This document shows, piece by piece, positions 47,311 through 58,700 of a stretch of 64,000 nucleotides of DNA (positions are counted from its first letter, which is position 1; each line of letters opens with the position of its first letter). The DNA lies in the NCBI GenBank assembly GCA_032622095.1, contig CP136069.1, forward strand, positions 33,142,194-33,206,193, in the 5' to 3' direction. Position numbers and translations under genes: made by a program. Source of the stretch: Siphonodentalium dalli. Taxonomy: Eukaryota > Mollusca > Scaphopoda > Gadilida > Siphonodentaliidae. The notes beneath the pieces are model-generated. The model was not told where the DNA came from. It saw only the letters and a list, made by a program, of their open reading frames with translations, and did no database searches.

Positions 47311-47601
47311 CTTGATCAAAATAGTTAATTTTACAAATATTGTATCCAGATTGATAACAATCGCCGTAATTCTTATATATTATATGCAGTAACTCTCGAT
47401 GGCGAAATCGTTTTCGTTAGTTTATCTCCGATGGTTTCGTCCCGAATCTAGAAGTAAATATTTACATTTGAGCATTGTTCGGACGATGTTTTCTATGGAA
47501 TGTTACTGTCGATTTACTTGAGATTTTCGGCGATGTTAGTAGAATGCTACATTCCTCCATTTGGCATAGCACATAGATACCAAATTATCAGTTTCTCGCA
47601 C
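47311..47601. repeat. Right arm of the 300-bp inverted repeat
   Basis: Reverse complement of 44,252-44,550, sharing CGATGGCGAAATCGTTTTCG and TTTTCGGCGATGTTAGTAGA. The arms differ at several positions per 20 bp in places, so this is an old or independently inserted pair. Confidence 0.8.
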
Positions 47602-48302
47602 CTGAGTAAGTCCATAATATGTTTTTAATATTTGCGGAAATATATTTCGGTCTGGACAGTTTAAAATTCGGAGCGGACACCCCGCCAATCGAGAATCACT
47701 GGCTACGTCCATGCCAGTGTAGGGTTATTAATTACGTCCATTACTTATATGCAAGAAATAAAGTGGCCACAGCCGCTAGACGAGACGGCGTCCATCATGG
47801 CGGAGTTTTGATTGATATGCACCAGCTCTCTTCGGTCGTCAATATAGTAAATATAATATCACTTGCGGCTTTATGTTCAACTCGTACCTTAACCTAATAT
47901 ACCACCAGCGATATCGTTTGTCTCTAGGTTAACATGGTCATCTCGGTGTTATTTATTAATTGGTCTTATAAAAGAAACCTTTACGCGCACAATGAGACCA
48001 TTATATGCATACCTGGCCGGATATGTTTGCCCGATATCACATTTTTCCAAATGCCGTTATAATCCGGTCAACGCCGAATCGTAATAACGTAATCTCTGCA
48101 TCGAATCAGTGGGCGTTTCTGTTATTATAACTCCACCCATTCACATACACATATACTGTATGTAGGAAATTAAATTAAATTTAAGACAAAAGGTCGTGAA
48201 TTGGTTGAGTGATTTCAATGGCTGCACATTTTGTTGATAATTACAAGGCATGTGTGTGTAAAAATAACGTTTTAAGTTCGCAGATAATTTGAATGTGGAT
48301 AA

Positions 48303-48426
48303 CAGTGTGGTGTTTGTGATTTCGGAAAGGTGCAGGGCGAATATAGTGTGGCAAATTCCCACTAACCAAATTTGCCACAGTAAATTCGCCCTGCACCTGT
48401 CCGAAATCACAAAACACCACACCGTG
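48303..48426. mobile_element. Hairpin MITE with CAGTGTGGTGTT ends
   Basis: The left arm CAGTGTGGTGTTTGTGATTT, then CGGA(A/C)AGGTGCAGGGCGAAT, is inverted at the right (CACCACACCGTG), closing over a loop near GGCAAATTCCCACTAACC. About 124 bp, in the lectin intron. Confidence 0.8.
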
Positions 48427-49130
48427 ATCCCCTAAGAGGTTTCACAATAACATTTGAAATTCTGACGATAAACTGACCCGATCTTGGGACAAATAATACA
48501 AACCCTTACTCGAGCAAACACTGCTAATTCTTTTGGAATGATGCGAGGAAAAGCGTGGCAGAAAAACTGCTTTGAATGTGATTATTTCACGAAAGTGAGG
48601 AAAAAATGCAAAGAAACGGAAACTTTACTCGGCAGAGAATGTAAATATAACTCAACAGAGAACCAAATCGCCAGGAGTAGTTCTCCCACAGTGATTATGC
48701 TGACCTGTATCAAGAGGCCGACCTCGTCCATAGTCACTTAGAGCAGTGACCCATTGTTATGTTCTAACTCGCTTGCAGCTCGAACGAACATAAAGTATTT
48801 ATGGAATAACTACAACGAATGCATGATGTTAAATGTAAACTTTAATGGACAAACGTGAAGTGTAGCGATAAATATCGTTCGCAGACGATCAGTCATATAA
48901 CAAATAAGACATGAATATTATAGTGTTACAATTTTTATAAGCATCTCCCAATCATGGGTGGGTGGGGGATACAACGCAGAACTTCAAGAGTAGAGTGAAG
49001 CTTGACCACCGTGTCAAGCGAGTTAAACCAATGCAAAATCAGTCGTGTGGATAAGCTCTTGTGAATAAACAAATACTACAAAGGGTTAAAGACTACGTTG
49101 ATTTATTGTATTGTATTTTATCACACACAG

Positions 49131-49336
49131 ATGACCTGTATGTAGCCGGGGAGCGAACTGACGGAACTTTCAACTTCGGTGGCGAGGAGGTCCCATCGGG
49201 ATTGTGGGCAACCAGTTTCCCACAGAAAAGTGCATACGGAACGGAGATTAAAATTCAAACTAGAGCTGATTTGAAATATTACTTGACGAATTACGATGGA
49301 ACATGGGGGAGGCCATACCTTTGTCAGATATACTGA
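49131..49336 (+). CDS. C-type lectin domain exon, C-terminal half and stop
   Basis: After acceptor ACACACAG it begins with the split codon for D, then DLYVAGERTDGTFNFGG, VPSGLWATSFPQKSAYGTE and RPYLCQIY before TGA. V-GERTDGTF corresponds to the WIG..D...GTF region, and the final C pairs with the alpha-2 cysteine in this fold. No classical EPN/QPD-WND calcium-sugar pair is seen, so sugar binding is uncertain. It joins 44,951 in phase 1. Confidence 0.75.
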
Positions 49337-49564
49337 TATCATCCTATTCCATAAACATTATCAATTGAAAATGAAATTTACCACCGGATACAAATAGGGT
49401 TATATTCCAGCATGTCACTTAAATCGCCTGACTAGCAAGGGAAGTAACTTTCGATTACGCATGGACAACTAAGAACGTTTCCTTTGCAAAAGTCTCGTTC
49501 TCACGCGAGATAACATGCTTACAGTTTATTCTTCTTGTCGGCGTCGACGCAACAAACGATGGTT

Positions 49565-49980
49565 TTAGTAATCAGGGAGCTAAATGTGTTCCAGAGTCGG
49601 GGAGCGAGTATACCATGGAATGCTGGAGGTGAAGGTAGCTGAAGAATGGCATTAACCTGATAGATCTGACACGTTATTAAAGGATGACATCGTGTTTTAC
49701 TTTGAACTGGTGAATTAGTGGGAAATTTATTTAACTAGATGCTGTAGTTCTGGGGTTTTTTTCCAGATCAAATTTGGCTGTGGGATAGCCCAGTCATACA
49801 CTTGGGGATTTATTTTAAAAAGTAAACACATGACCTATGATTTTTCTTGCATTTTCGTGATCAACTGGTGTCAATCTAGCTGGGTAAACATAACTGGAGT
49901 GACCTGTAGGCATCAATTCAGTGAATTTGGCCGAAACGTTAACACTGTCGCCTATGGAAAAACATTTAGTTCAGTGATTC
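49565..49980 (+). repeat. 430-bp direct duplication, upstream copy
   Basis: Matches 50,870-51,298 in order, including CAGAGTCGGGGAGCGAGTA, GATTTATTTTAAAAAGTAAA and GGCCGAAACGTTAACACTGT. A T-run replaces part of the middle here. It lies 230 bp after the lectin stop. Confidence 0.85.
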
Positions 49981-50869
49981 CTATAAGAAAAATTTGAATT
50001 TTACGAAATTTCACGTCTCGCCATGATAAGATATTAATTTCATATTTTCTTATTTTGAAATGATAATGGTGACATGTTGGAAATAGTTAAAGAACAAACT
50101 CCTGGATCCGTCTGTGGATAGTAAAGAAAGTGATAAATTTGGGATTTATGCATGGGCAGTAGACACCATGATGGGGCCATGTGGTCTAAAGGCCCCCCAC
50201 CCCCCACACACAATTTTGAGGAGTGTTAGACCCCCCCCCGCTCATTGTGGAAAGCTGACAGTGGTTGACATGTTAGCTTCTGGCACCAAGTAGCCCATGT
50301 CGGGGATAGTAGCCCCACCCCTAAGATGTGGGGGGGGGGGTGATATCATCACCACTACAGTTACTACCGCGCAAGACTGTTACACAGACAGTATGCCCTG
50401 CCATCTGGTAAAATGTCATGCCAGATGCTTTGCCTGATGTTGTATCATTATGTTTAGATATTTCAATTGACTTGTTGTTGCTTCCTATTGCTATTAAAGT
50501 ATTTTTAATTTGAATTTTCTGTTAATTGTGGTAAAAATTTGTATTATATATTGCCAAATTCTGCACGAAAAGAGTTAAATTGGACACGATATCCCTCTCA
50601 AAATGTAGGTTAACATTTTCTTTTCAATTCAGTAATATTATGGTGTATAATGGCATATTTAAGTTTGTGCGAGATACATCAGCTGGTAAAATTTAAAAAC
50701 AACTCTGAAATTTTGGCTTTATTTTTACAATTGGCTCTAATTTTCAGAAGGCCTCATATTGAAAAAAATACTACCCGATATAACCCATTTTTTTATTTCA
50801 GTAAAGTCTATATTTGGATAAAATACTACAATAAACACTGTGTTGTCCACATGTACATATGTATAGGAA

Positions 50870-51298
50870 TCGGGGGGCTAAATGTGTTTCAGAGTCGGGG
50901 AACGAGTACACTGTGGAATGCTACATGTGACGGTAACTGAAGAATGACATTCACATGATACATGTGACACGTTAATAAAGGATGACATCGTGTTTATTTG
51001 ATTTGTACATCATATCTAAATAATTTAAATTGGCGAATTAATGAGGGAATGGATTTCTGTTAGTGGGAAATTTATTTATCTAGATGTTGTAGTTCTGGGT
51101 GCGATAGCCCCGTCGTCCTCTTGGGGATTTATTTTAAAAAGTAAACACATGACCTATGACTTTTCTGGCATTTTCGTGATCAACTGGTGTCAATATAGCT
51201 GGGTAAACATCACTGGAGTGGCGTGTAGGCTTGAATTCAGCGAATTTGGCCGAAACGTTAACACTGTCGTCTATGGGAACCATTTAGTTCAGTGATTC
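50870..51298 (+). repeat. 430-bp direct duplication, downstream copy
   Basis: The second copy of 49,565-49,980, about 1.3 kb apart. An 84-codon frame (51,041-51,295) is open here but disrupted in the first copy, so coding is not supported. A third fragment of the end (TAACACTGTCTCCTATGGGAA) occurs near 56,060. Confidence 0.85.
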
Positions 51299-51779
51299 AT
51301 TTAAACACCCCCATCACATTTGTGAACATAAATAGGAGGAAGGGTTGGTTCGTATCTGGTTTGAATAATTCTTGGTATAAACTATATTTAGTGTACCTCA
51401 ATGAATATATATATAGAATAAACATTGTTGGCACAGTTGGTGTAATGACATGATTTGTGGATATATAAGGGCGAAGGGCAGAGAAGGACATATGGATAGG
51501 GAGAGGGAGAGAGAATCGAGAAAGAGAGGTGTGGGGGTTATGAATGTTTAAAATGACAATTATTTCTATTGAATTTCTTTTCGTTTCGTATTTTAAGTTA
51601 TGAGGATTACTGACGAGTGTCGGAAAGTCAGTGAATCCAGTCAACCTATTTTTCTCAGTGCAGTCAAGCTCAGCCTGGAAACTAGATTTCTACGCTACCA
51701 TATTTCGCATATCTTGTTTCTTACAGATGCATTACCCGATTAAACACCACTTAATTACTATTTATGTGGCTTCGGGTGT

Positions 51780-52081
51780 GACAAAGATATGAGTAGAGTC
51801 GATGAACCCACCCATCAAATCTCAGAGTTATTAGATATCGACTATTGAAATTTATTATTTTTCACCAACGGGACTTTATGGCGGCTTGGCAAAAAGTCGA
51901 CGAATGCCGACCGATGTACCCTCAATACCAAATTTCGTTGAACAAAGTGTTTATATATAACACTTTTTGGGCAATTGTATACAAAAGTTAACAGTGGTTA
52001 GCATTATTTTTGGCAATTAATCGATTCTGATAACTGGAGCGGTATTTCATGAAATGTTGTTGTTGTTGTTGATGATTATGA

Positions 52082-52116
<35 letters not shown>

Positions 52117-52127
52117 CTGTTGATGAC

Positions 52128-52158
<31 letters not shown>

Positions 52159-52209
52159 GTGATGACATCTGGTGATATGTGGACCACGATTCGGATTAAG
52201 TACCTTTAA
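51780..52209. mobile_element. 400-bp TIR MITE family, copy B, with expanded trinucleotide core
   Basis: The ends match 57,766-58,163 (GAACCCACCCATCAAA on one side, ATTCTGATAACTGGAGCGG and CGATTCGGATTAAGTACC on the other). The internal (GTT)n/(GAT)n tract at 52,055-52,160 is an expansion of the short ACAACAACA site seen in the other copy. It creates a His/Gln-rich frame on the minus strand that is not a gene. Confidence 0.7.
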
Positions 52210-52869
52210 TGGATATTCGGTGAATTGATGTTTTGCCACATAGTAGCAAGTCATCACATCCCCTTACTCATCAGTGGCCCATGCATGGTATTCGTCTACC
52301 TGTTTTCAGAGGAGATGTTCCAGATTTTCGAAGTGAACCATCTAGGGAATGGAGGCACTATGTGGTAATCACCTTGATTCTGGTGAGGGTAATTTGAGTT
52401 TCTCTCTTCTGACACATTGGGCTGAGCAGGTATGCATGTATAAGAATTTAATAACCGTATCCTGATCACGTGGACAGTGTGTTGTCATCTTTTGGTCTGT
52501 TCGTCTCGTTCAGAGCCGGTGCCACAAGGATAGATACGACTGATACGCAATTGATCCCGACTCGGCTCAGTATATCATGGGGTACATTTTTTCGTAGTAT
52601 CTTTGTTAAATTAGATCTCAATAACTACTGGAGATGTGTAAATCTTTAATCAGGGATAGCAGTTTGTTTGTGCTTGGTTGACGGAGATATGGCCCGTGAA
52701 CCGACCTGTCATATTGGGTTGTTTGTCTCTGGAATGCTTTGACGTAGCGAAACGGTAAAAAGATTGTGATGTAGAGAAACTATACATATTTCATTTCTAC
52801 AGAATGCCCGTGGTCCGATTGTTGACCGATGCATGATGGGTCGGTATTCAATGTCGTAAAACAATATCT

Positions 52870-53075
52870 CCTGTCGCGACATGTGGGATTGTCCGGGCAC
52901 GTACATGCATGTCGGGGTAGGTGGGTGGTCGATGGGACCAACAAACAATTTTTCCCGCAACTCACAGGATGGGTGTCCAAAAACTGTCGGACAAAGTTGC
53001 CGAAAACGGTAAAATATTTTGACGCGGGGGTGGCTGGTTCCCAACAAGGGTCGAAGGAAAAAATCAGCATACAGT
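52870..53075 (-). repeat. Interspersed repeat also inserted at 61,266
   Basis: On the minus strand, TTCGACCCTTGTTGGGA, CCACCCCCGCGTC, CCGTTTTCGGCA and 'AAAATTGTTTGTTGGTCCCATC' lie contiguously. The same blocks occur on the plus strand at 61,268-61,370 and 61,690-61,757. No transposase or RT motif is seen. Confidence 0.75.
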
Positions 53076-53779
53076 GAATATTTTAGATTCCGAAGTCGTG
53101 TGTGTTCGGCATATTTCAAGATATGAGGTGTATCTATATGGAATGTTAGATAGAGACAACGTCCAAATCGGACCAATAGAGCAGCCTGTTCTCCATAAAA
53201 ACCGAACATTATCTGCGTATAGTAGAACTTATGGTAGGTAGATAATCTGCTTAGAATCGCCTCATTTTGAGTCGGTAATGTGCTGAAAATGAGAGCGTTT
53301 TAGTCACATTATCGATTCACAATGAGGCTATTCACACCACATTATGTGCTGATAATGACACAAATAAGTCAATTTACGACTTTTCAGGTGCATGGTCTTT
53401 AACATATGTTTTCACGGTGGTTCGCGCAATAAAACGAAATAACGGGTATGAGTCCATTATTTGCTTATTTCAGAATCAAATAATCACATTGTCAACCTAT
53501 TTCACATTATATATCGATTATGCGTATTTGCGCGAGGATATGCTGCATAGGTGCTGGGATATTCCAACTGTAAAATAGGCATGTATACGACATATTACCA
53601 CAATCAATCAGATATATAGAACTCCCACATATTTTATACTCACACTTCAACTGCATCTGTAAATCTTATTGTATTTGTATATCCCAATTATTGCATGCAT
53701 ACTGCTCATATGAGTGTTTTATGCAATAAACATATCTATCTATCTATGTGAATTAAGAGTAAAAACGTGTCCAAATAAT

Positions 53780-54480
53780 AGCTTTTTCTAATTGCGTACT
53801 GTTGAATAGTTGGAACAGTATATTTATCTCAAAGACATAGAATCTGTCTTCGATAACTGTGCAGTTGAAGGTATGCCGTTTGTGAATGACAACTTTTTGG
53901 ATAAATTCCGTGAATATTTAAAGGTAATGTATGTACTGTACGCGGATCAAGTGATAATCATTGCCGCGAATCACAACAGTATGCAGCGATCACTGAATGC
54001 ATTCGGCGATTACGCTTCAGTTTGGCAACTAACCATGTCGATAAAACTAAAGCAATTGTATTCTGCAACCAAAAAGAAGATGATATGGAACGGTTATCCC
54101 TTTATGACGATTACATTGATTATGTTGATAGTATGACATACCTGGGTTTCGAATTTTCCCAAAACGGAAGGTTTTGTCAAGCCACTAAAAAGATTGTGGC
54201 TGTAGGTAAGAAAGCAATATACAGCGCTGTGAGCCAAACTGAACAATTACTATTGAATAACGACTTGATACTAACCCTATGTGATAAGACTATCGAACCA
54301 ATAGTTTTATACTGTATCGAAATTTGGGCTATGAAAAATATATACGAACTAGACGAACTCATTCTGGGATTTTACAAGCAGATCATCAAAATGAAGAGAA
54401 GAACCCGACTTTCATGGTGTATGGTGAAATTGGCAGGTTCCCTTTGTGCATTAAATGCAAAAGACGTATGCTGAAGGCGC
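53780..54480 (+). mobile_element. LINE reverse transcriptase fragment
   Basis: The frame contains VMYVLYADQVIIIAANHNSM, the YADD motif with its last aspartate changed. After a frame change near 54,020 it continues VDKTKAIVFCNQK, MTYLGFEFSQNGRF and 'IEPIVLYCIEIWA', the RT palm/thumb order of non-LTR elements. Both ends are truncated. The lost catalytic aspartate shows it is inactive. Confidence 0.75.
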
Positions 54481-54699
54481 ACCATTGAAGGTAAAAATGT
54501 ACTCAAGTTGTAAGTAAATTGTATGATTTGTCATTACAACTCAAGGCTTCTGGAAAAGCTAACAAGCGTTTGACTTGGTTATCTTGTGTTCAGGCACTAA
54601 TTGACTCCTCCGGTAAAAATCATATATGGAGTGCACAGACAATTTCCGGTTCTGATATACATAATAACGAGGATATACACTTTATTAAATAGCCGAAAT

Positions 54700-56500
54700 T
54701 TCAACGGTACAATACCGTAAATTTAACGGTATGCACGGTGTTATCTATATTTACGGCAATACTGTTAATGGCGCGTGCACACGCTATGTATTTTGGGAAG
54801 GGTCTGATCGCCGACGCCATTTTCTCGGATTGTGAAGTCGTGTTAGTCAATTGTTGGGAAAACAACAGTTGTTGGTTGTTCTTAGTGTGTTTGCAAGGTT
54901 TTCTATTGAATAATTTATTGCTCATTGTTCGAAATCATGGTGTGATATTATTTAAATTTTAGTCATTACGCCATTTACGGACAATTACAATCAACCATTG
55001 AGCATGTTTGTATAACGGAGTTATATGGTAGTGGAATATACGGTGTACTGTATATTTGACGGTATACTTGTATAATTATATGGTAGTGGAATATACGGTG
55101 TACTGTCAATTATACGGTAGACTACTGGCAACTGAGCTGCATGTACTCTACCGTAAACATTACGGTGGGTTATTTACAGTGTGTTCAAAGACCAATTCAT
55201 TCAGAAATGGTGGTATGACTTCGATTGCTCTTCACGAGGTCTGTTTTATAGAAATTTTAAAAGAAAATTTGGTTACGAAACCTACTTTTCTAATCTACCT
55301 CAGATAGGTCTTGGAATCCTACTTAAAATATGGCTGAACAAGATTGAATGAGAGATAGCATGCGCGATGAAGCGACGTTGGTGACGATAATGAGAACGAC
55401 GTAGATGATGATGATGATGATGATGGTGTTGTTGTTGTTTTTGTTGTTGATGATGGTGACGACGATGGTGATGATGACAACTATACCGATGATGAGTATT
55501 TAGAATGTATAACTGAAATGCACATTGTACCGCAAAGGGTTAACTCATTCATTGCGCCATGTACACACCTCGTGGAAATGTTCAGCTATCGTATATGATC
55601 TTTGAAAGGTACTCAATCCAATTCGATGGTCTCCTCATATTCAGCGCTTGTCCTTTTCAGTTAGACAATCCGTTAAATGTATATGCTATTATTGTTAATA
55701 GAGTTATCTCGCTTGTATTGTGCCTTAGAGGTTATGAGCGACTAAATAATTGAAATCATGCTCCTTGGCATTTGCAGGGAAACTCGAGTCAGCATGAAAA
55801 AATGCCGGCAGCTGAGTGGTGTGTAATATCTTCGGTTGTTTAATGTGAAAGAAAAAAAAAAGAAATTCATAGTCTATGTTAATTCATCGGCAATTTGTGT
55901 GGGATTGTTCGTCAAGCGGCTACGTTGATCATCAAACTTGGTAGGGGTGGGCAAGGCACCATTTCTTTTTTGACAACTTATGTCCGACGTGGAGTTCTAA
56001 ACGCCAAAATATTTAAAGTTTGACTCAATACCGTAATGAATCGTGGGCATGGCTTAACCCTAACACTGTCTCCTATGGGAAATAATTAGTTGATTGTAAC
56101 ATGTAGTCACAAATCGTGTCAAATCAAATCCAAGAGCGAACAAAATTAGAGACCCAAAGCGTGTCGCAGCGTCACATAATCTGGTAAATTAACCCTTTGC
56201 AACAAAATTTAGATTGTATGCCCAAACAGGGGTGTTTTGTTCAAATGAATTATTTGGGACAGATAGTGCGCCTTTAAAATGCCGATAAAGTGGACAAACG
56301 AGCCCAGCAGCCTCTTGTCGTTGTTAGTGATCCGACTATTCTCGATCTGTTATTGGGAGTGGACCGGGAAATTCTTCGGACGCAGCGAACCCCAGTTTCG
56401 AGTCCGTAAATTCGAGGGGGGTGGGTAATTAAAGTCACAAATTTGTCTTTTCCTTTCATGTAATGAAATGCGACTTTTTTTTTGCGCCTTGAAGATTGTT
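54700..56500. other. Repeat-poor stretch with a GAT/GTT tract
   Basis: A local doublet of TTATATGGTAGTGGAATATA and CGGTGTACTGT lies at 55,021 and 55,078. A (GAT)n/(GTT)n tract is at 55,388-55,492. A TTAACCCTTTGC start at 56,192 lacks a partner. No supported exon. Confidence 0.45.
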
Positions 56501-56589
56501 ATTACTGACGTAGAGGAGCGGTCTTGGGCCCAACGGGGCTTATTTTTCGAGTTTAATTTTTTTTTTTACACACGGAAAAATTATAGATC

Positions 56590-57610
56590 ATATGAAAGTA
56601 GAAGATGTCAGCTTCATGTTCCGCCCTGTTGTAAACTTTGAAAGTGGTGCCGTTGTCATGGAAACGGCATGTAAACAATGTAGACACATTTTGAGATAAA
56701 ACCCTTCAGTATGTTATTTTTCCACGATAACTATTTTCCAACTACTCCAGTAGTTACTAGGATGCCCATATAGGGTATGAAGGTTTTATTGCCATTTTGG
56801 GGTAAAAACTGTTGATTTTTGCAAAAAATGCGATAATTTTGGAATTGGAACATTTATTAGATACTACATTGGTTACAGTAATAATTTATGCATATTGTGA
56901 TAGCTGCATACGGGTACTTCAAACTAATTTAGATAAAACTGTCGAAAAGGCACAATACCCTGAGAAATAACTGTTACCATGGAAACGATATTGAAAAAAT
57001 ACAAAAAATGTCATTATTGGAAAGAAATGAAGTCCAATAACCCTTGCAACACGATATAACTTTCTGAAATTTGTTTTCTATGACATGCACTTTTAATCCA
57101 GACTTCTTCATAGGGTCACTGTTGAGGTTTATTCAGCTGTTGTCATGGAAACGGACCAAATTTCGTCAAATAATCAGAAATAATGAAATTTTGTCCATAA
57201 ACCGGACATTTAAAGCGTGTAATGAAGCAAGACATATTATGGCAACGCGTTATATATGTCTCAAACCCTTTTTCAACCATAACTATGTTCCAACCAGTAT
57301 TAAACAGGATGCACATATGGTTATACGGGTTTTATTGCCATTTTGTGGTGAAAATGGTGATTTTTACTAAAAATGCGAAAATTTTGCAATTGGAACATTT
57401 ATTAGGTACATGTACTACATTGGTAACAGTAATAATTTATGCGTACTGAAACAGCTGCATACGTCTACTTAAAATGCATTTTGATTAAACTGCCGAAAAT
57501 GCCCGATACCGTGAGAAATATCTGTTACCATGGAAACGATATTGAAAAATATACTAAAAAATGGCATTATTGGATAGAAATGAAGTCCTATAATCCTTGC
57601 GACACAATAT
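56590..57610 (+). repeat. Tandem repeat, about 490-550-bp unit, with X-box-like motifs
   Basis: Two diverged units share TCATGGAAACGG, GGTTTTATTGCCATTTTG, AATTGGAACATTTATTAG, GTTACCATGGAAACGATATT and GAAATGAAGTCC(A/T)ATAA in order. Each unit holds one GTTGTCATGGAAACGG (56,652; 57,139) and one GTTACCATGGAAACG (56,973; 57,524), which resemble RFX X-box half-site pairs. Function is not shown. Confidence 0.75.
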
Positions 57611-57616
57611 AACCAT

Positions 57617-57722
57617 CAGCATCATCATCATCATCATCATCATCATCACCGCCATCACCACCACATCATCTGCAGCATTATTGTCACCATTACCATCGTT
57701 GCCGCCCGTCATCGTCACCGCC
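57617..57722. repeat. CAT trinucleotide tract
   Basis: (CAT)n and mixed CAC/CGC repeats between the X-box tandem and the MITE at 57,766. Confidence 0.9.
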
Positions 57723-57765
57723 ATAAGAACATTATTATAGCAATGGAACGCCACAGCTGCCTTAT

Positions 57766-58163
57766 GTTAAAGGCGCACAATCCGATTCAATTGTCCCCAT
57801 ATCATCAAATTCCAACAACAACAACATTTCTTGAAATGCCGCTTCAGTTATCAGAATCGACTAATTGACAAAACATAATGCTAACCACTGTCAACTACAG
57901 TATAACATTGCCCCAAAAGCAGCAAAAGGTGTTATATATCAACATTTTGTCCCGAAGCAATTTGGTATCGAGAGTATGTCAGTCGGCATTCGTTGAATAG
58001 GCCTTAAATATACCAGGAGGTGAAAAATAACCAGATTTCAAAAATCGATATCTGTTAACTCTGAGCTTTGATGGATGGGTTCCTCGACTCGAATCAAATA
58101 TTTTTCACCCCTGAAGCCAAAGAAATAGTAATCTAGGAGCATTAATTCGGATTGTGCATCTTT
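57766..58163. mobile_element. 400-bp TIR MITE family, copy C (most complete)
   Basis: The left terminus AAAGGCGCACAATCCGATTC is inverted at the right as AATTCGGATTGTGCATCTTT. The body contains TCAGTTATCAGAATCGACTA and GAGCTTTGATGGATGGGTTC, both found in copies A and B. Partial copies lie at 25,021-25,110 and 60,557-60,665. It has no coding frame. Confidence 0.75.
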
Positions 58164-58429
58164 AAGCTCATGGACTATATCTGATTGATATATCAATATA
58201 TAGCTCATTTACCATTGTATGCAGCTACTTTGTCAATATATGTGGTTATTTGGTCAATATATGCAGCTAATTTGTGTCAATACATGTATATATGCAGTTA
58301 ATTAGTCAATAAATGCAGTCAGTTCGTCATTATATACAGTTACTTTGCCAATATATGCAGCGCATTGTTCTTTTCAATATATGTTGTTAGTTCATGATTA
58401 TACACTGCTCGCGATGTTCCACTATATAT

Positions 58430-58700
58430 AATTGTCACCCGAAAAAAAATTCGTACCGCCCGTCCGTCTAGCCCCAAACATATATAGAAGCATATAGAAG
58501 AGTGTCGTCTGCTCATGTTTGTCTGGGGCTCTGTATGGGTGAAATTATAAAATTTTGTTAAAGAATACAAGACAAAATTATTAAAATTGTAAAAAATTGT
58601 TAGGCCAATGCATTCTCTTATATATGCGAGGCGACTTATGGTCGACTCGCATATATAAGAGAATGCATTGGCACAGGGTAAAAAAAATCCCGAACTGCGT
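58430..58700. mobile_element. Half of a double-hairpin element
   Basis: A complete 69-bp hairpin at 58,604-58,672 is followed by ACAGGGTAAAAAAAATCCCG, like the right side of 20,470-20,908. Upstream is the CTCATGTTTGTCTGGGGCTC block shared, in inverse orientation, with 20,650-20,702. The left hairpin is missing. Confidence 0.75.

Larger units (their letters stand above)
44952..49130 (+). other. Intron within the C-type lectin domain
   Basis: GT-AG, phase 1. It contains a LINE fragment starting only about 40 bp after the donor, the right arm of the 300-bp inverted repeat, TG- and AT-rich microsatellites (46,976-47,035; 47,105-47,130) and a hairpin (48,303-48,426). No additional lectin exon is visible. 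Confidence 0.65.

Noticed and set aside
51041-51295. 84-residue frame in the duplicated 430-bp segment
   Set aside because: The paralogous copy at 49,565-49,980 does not keep it open.
51988-52257. His/Gln-rich minus-strand protein
   Set aside because: Produced by a GTT/GAT expansion inside a MITE copy.
52709-53209. 166-residue minus-strand frame
   Set aside because: It coincides with the interspersed repeat shared with 61,266-61,760 and has no domain; the second copy has a different frame structure.
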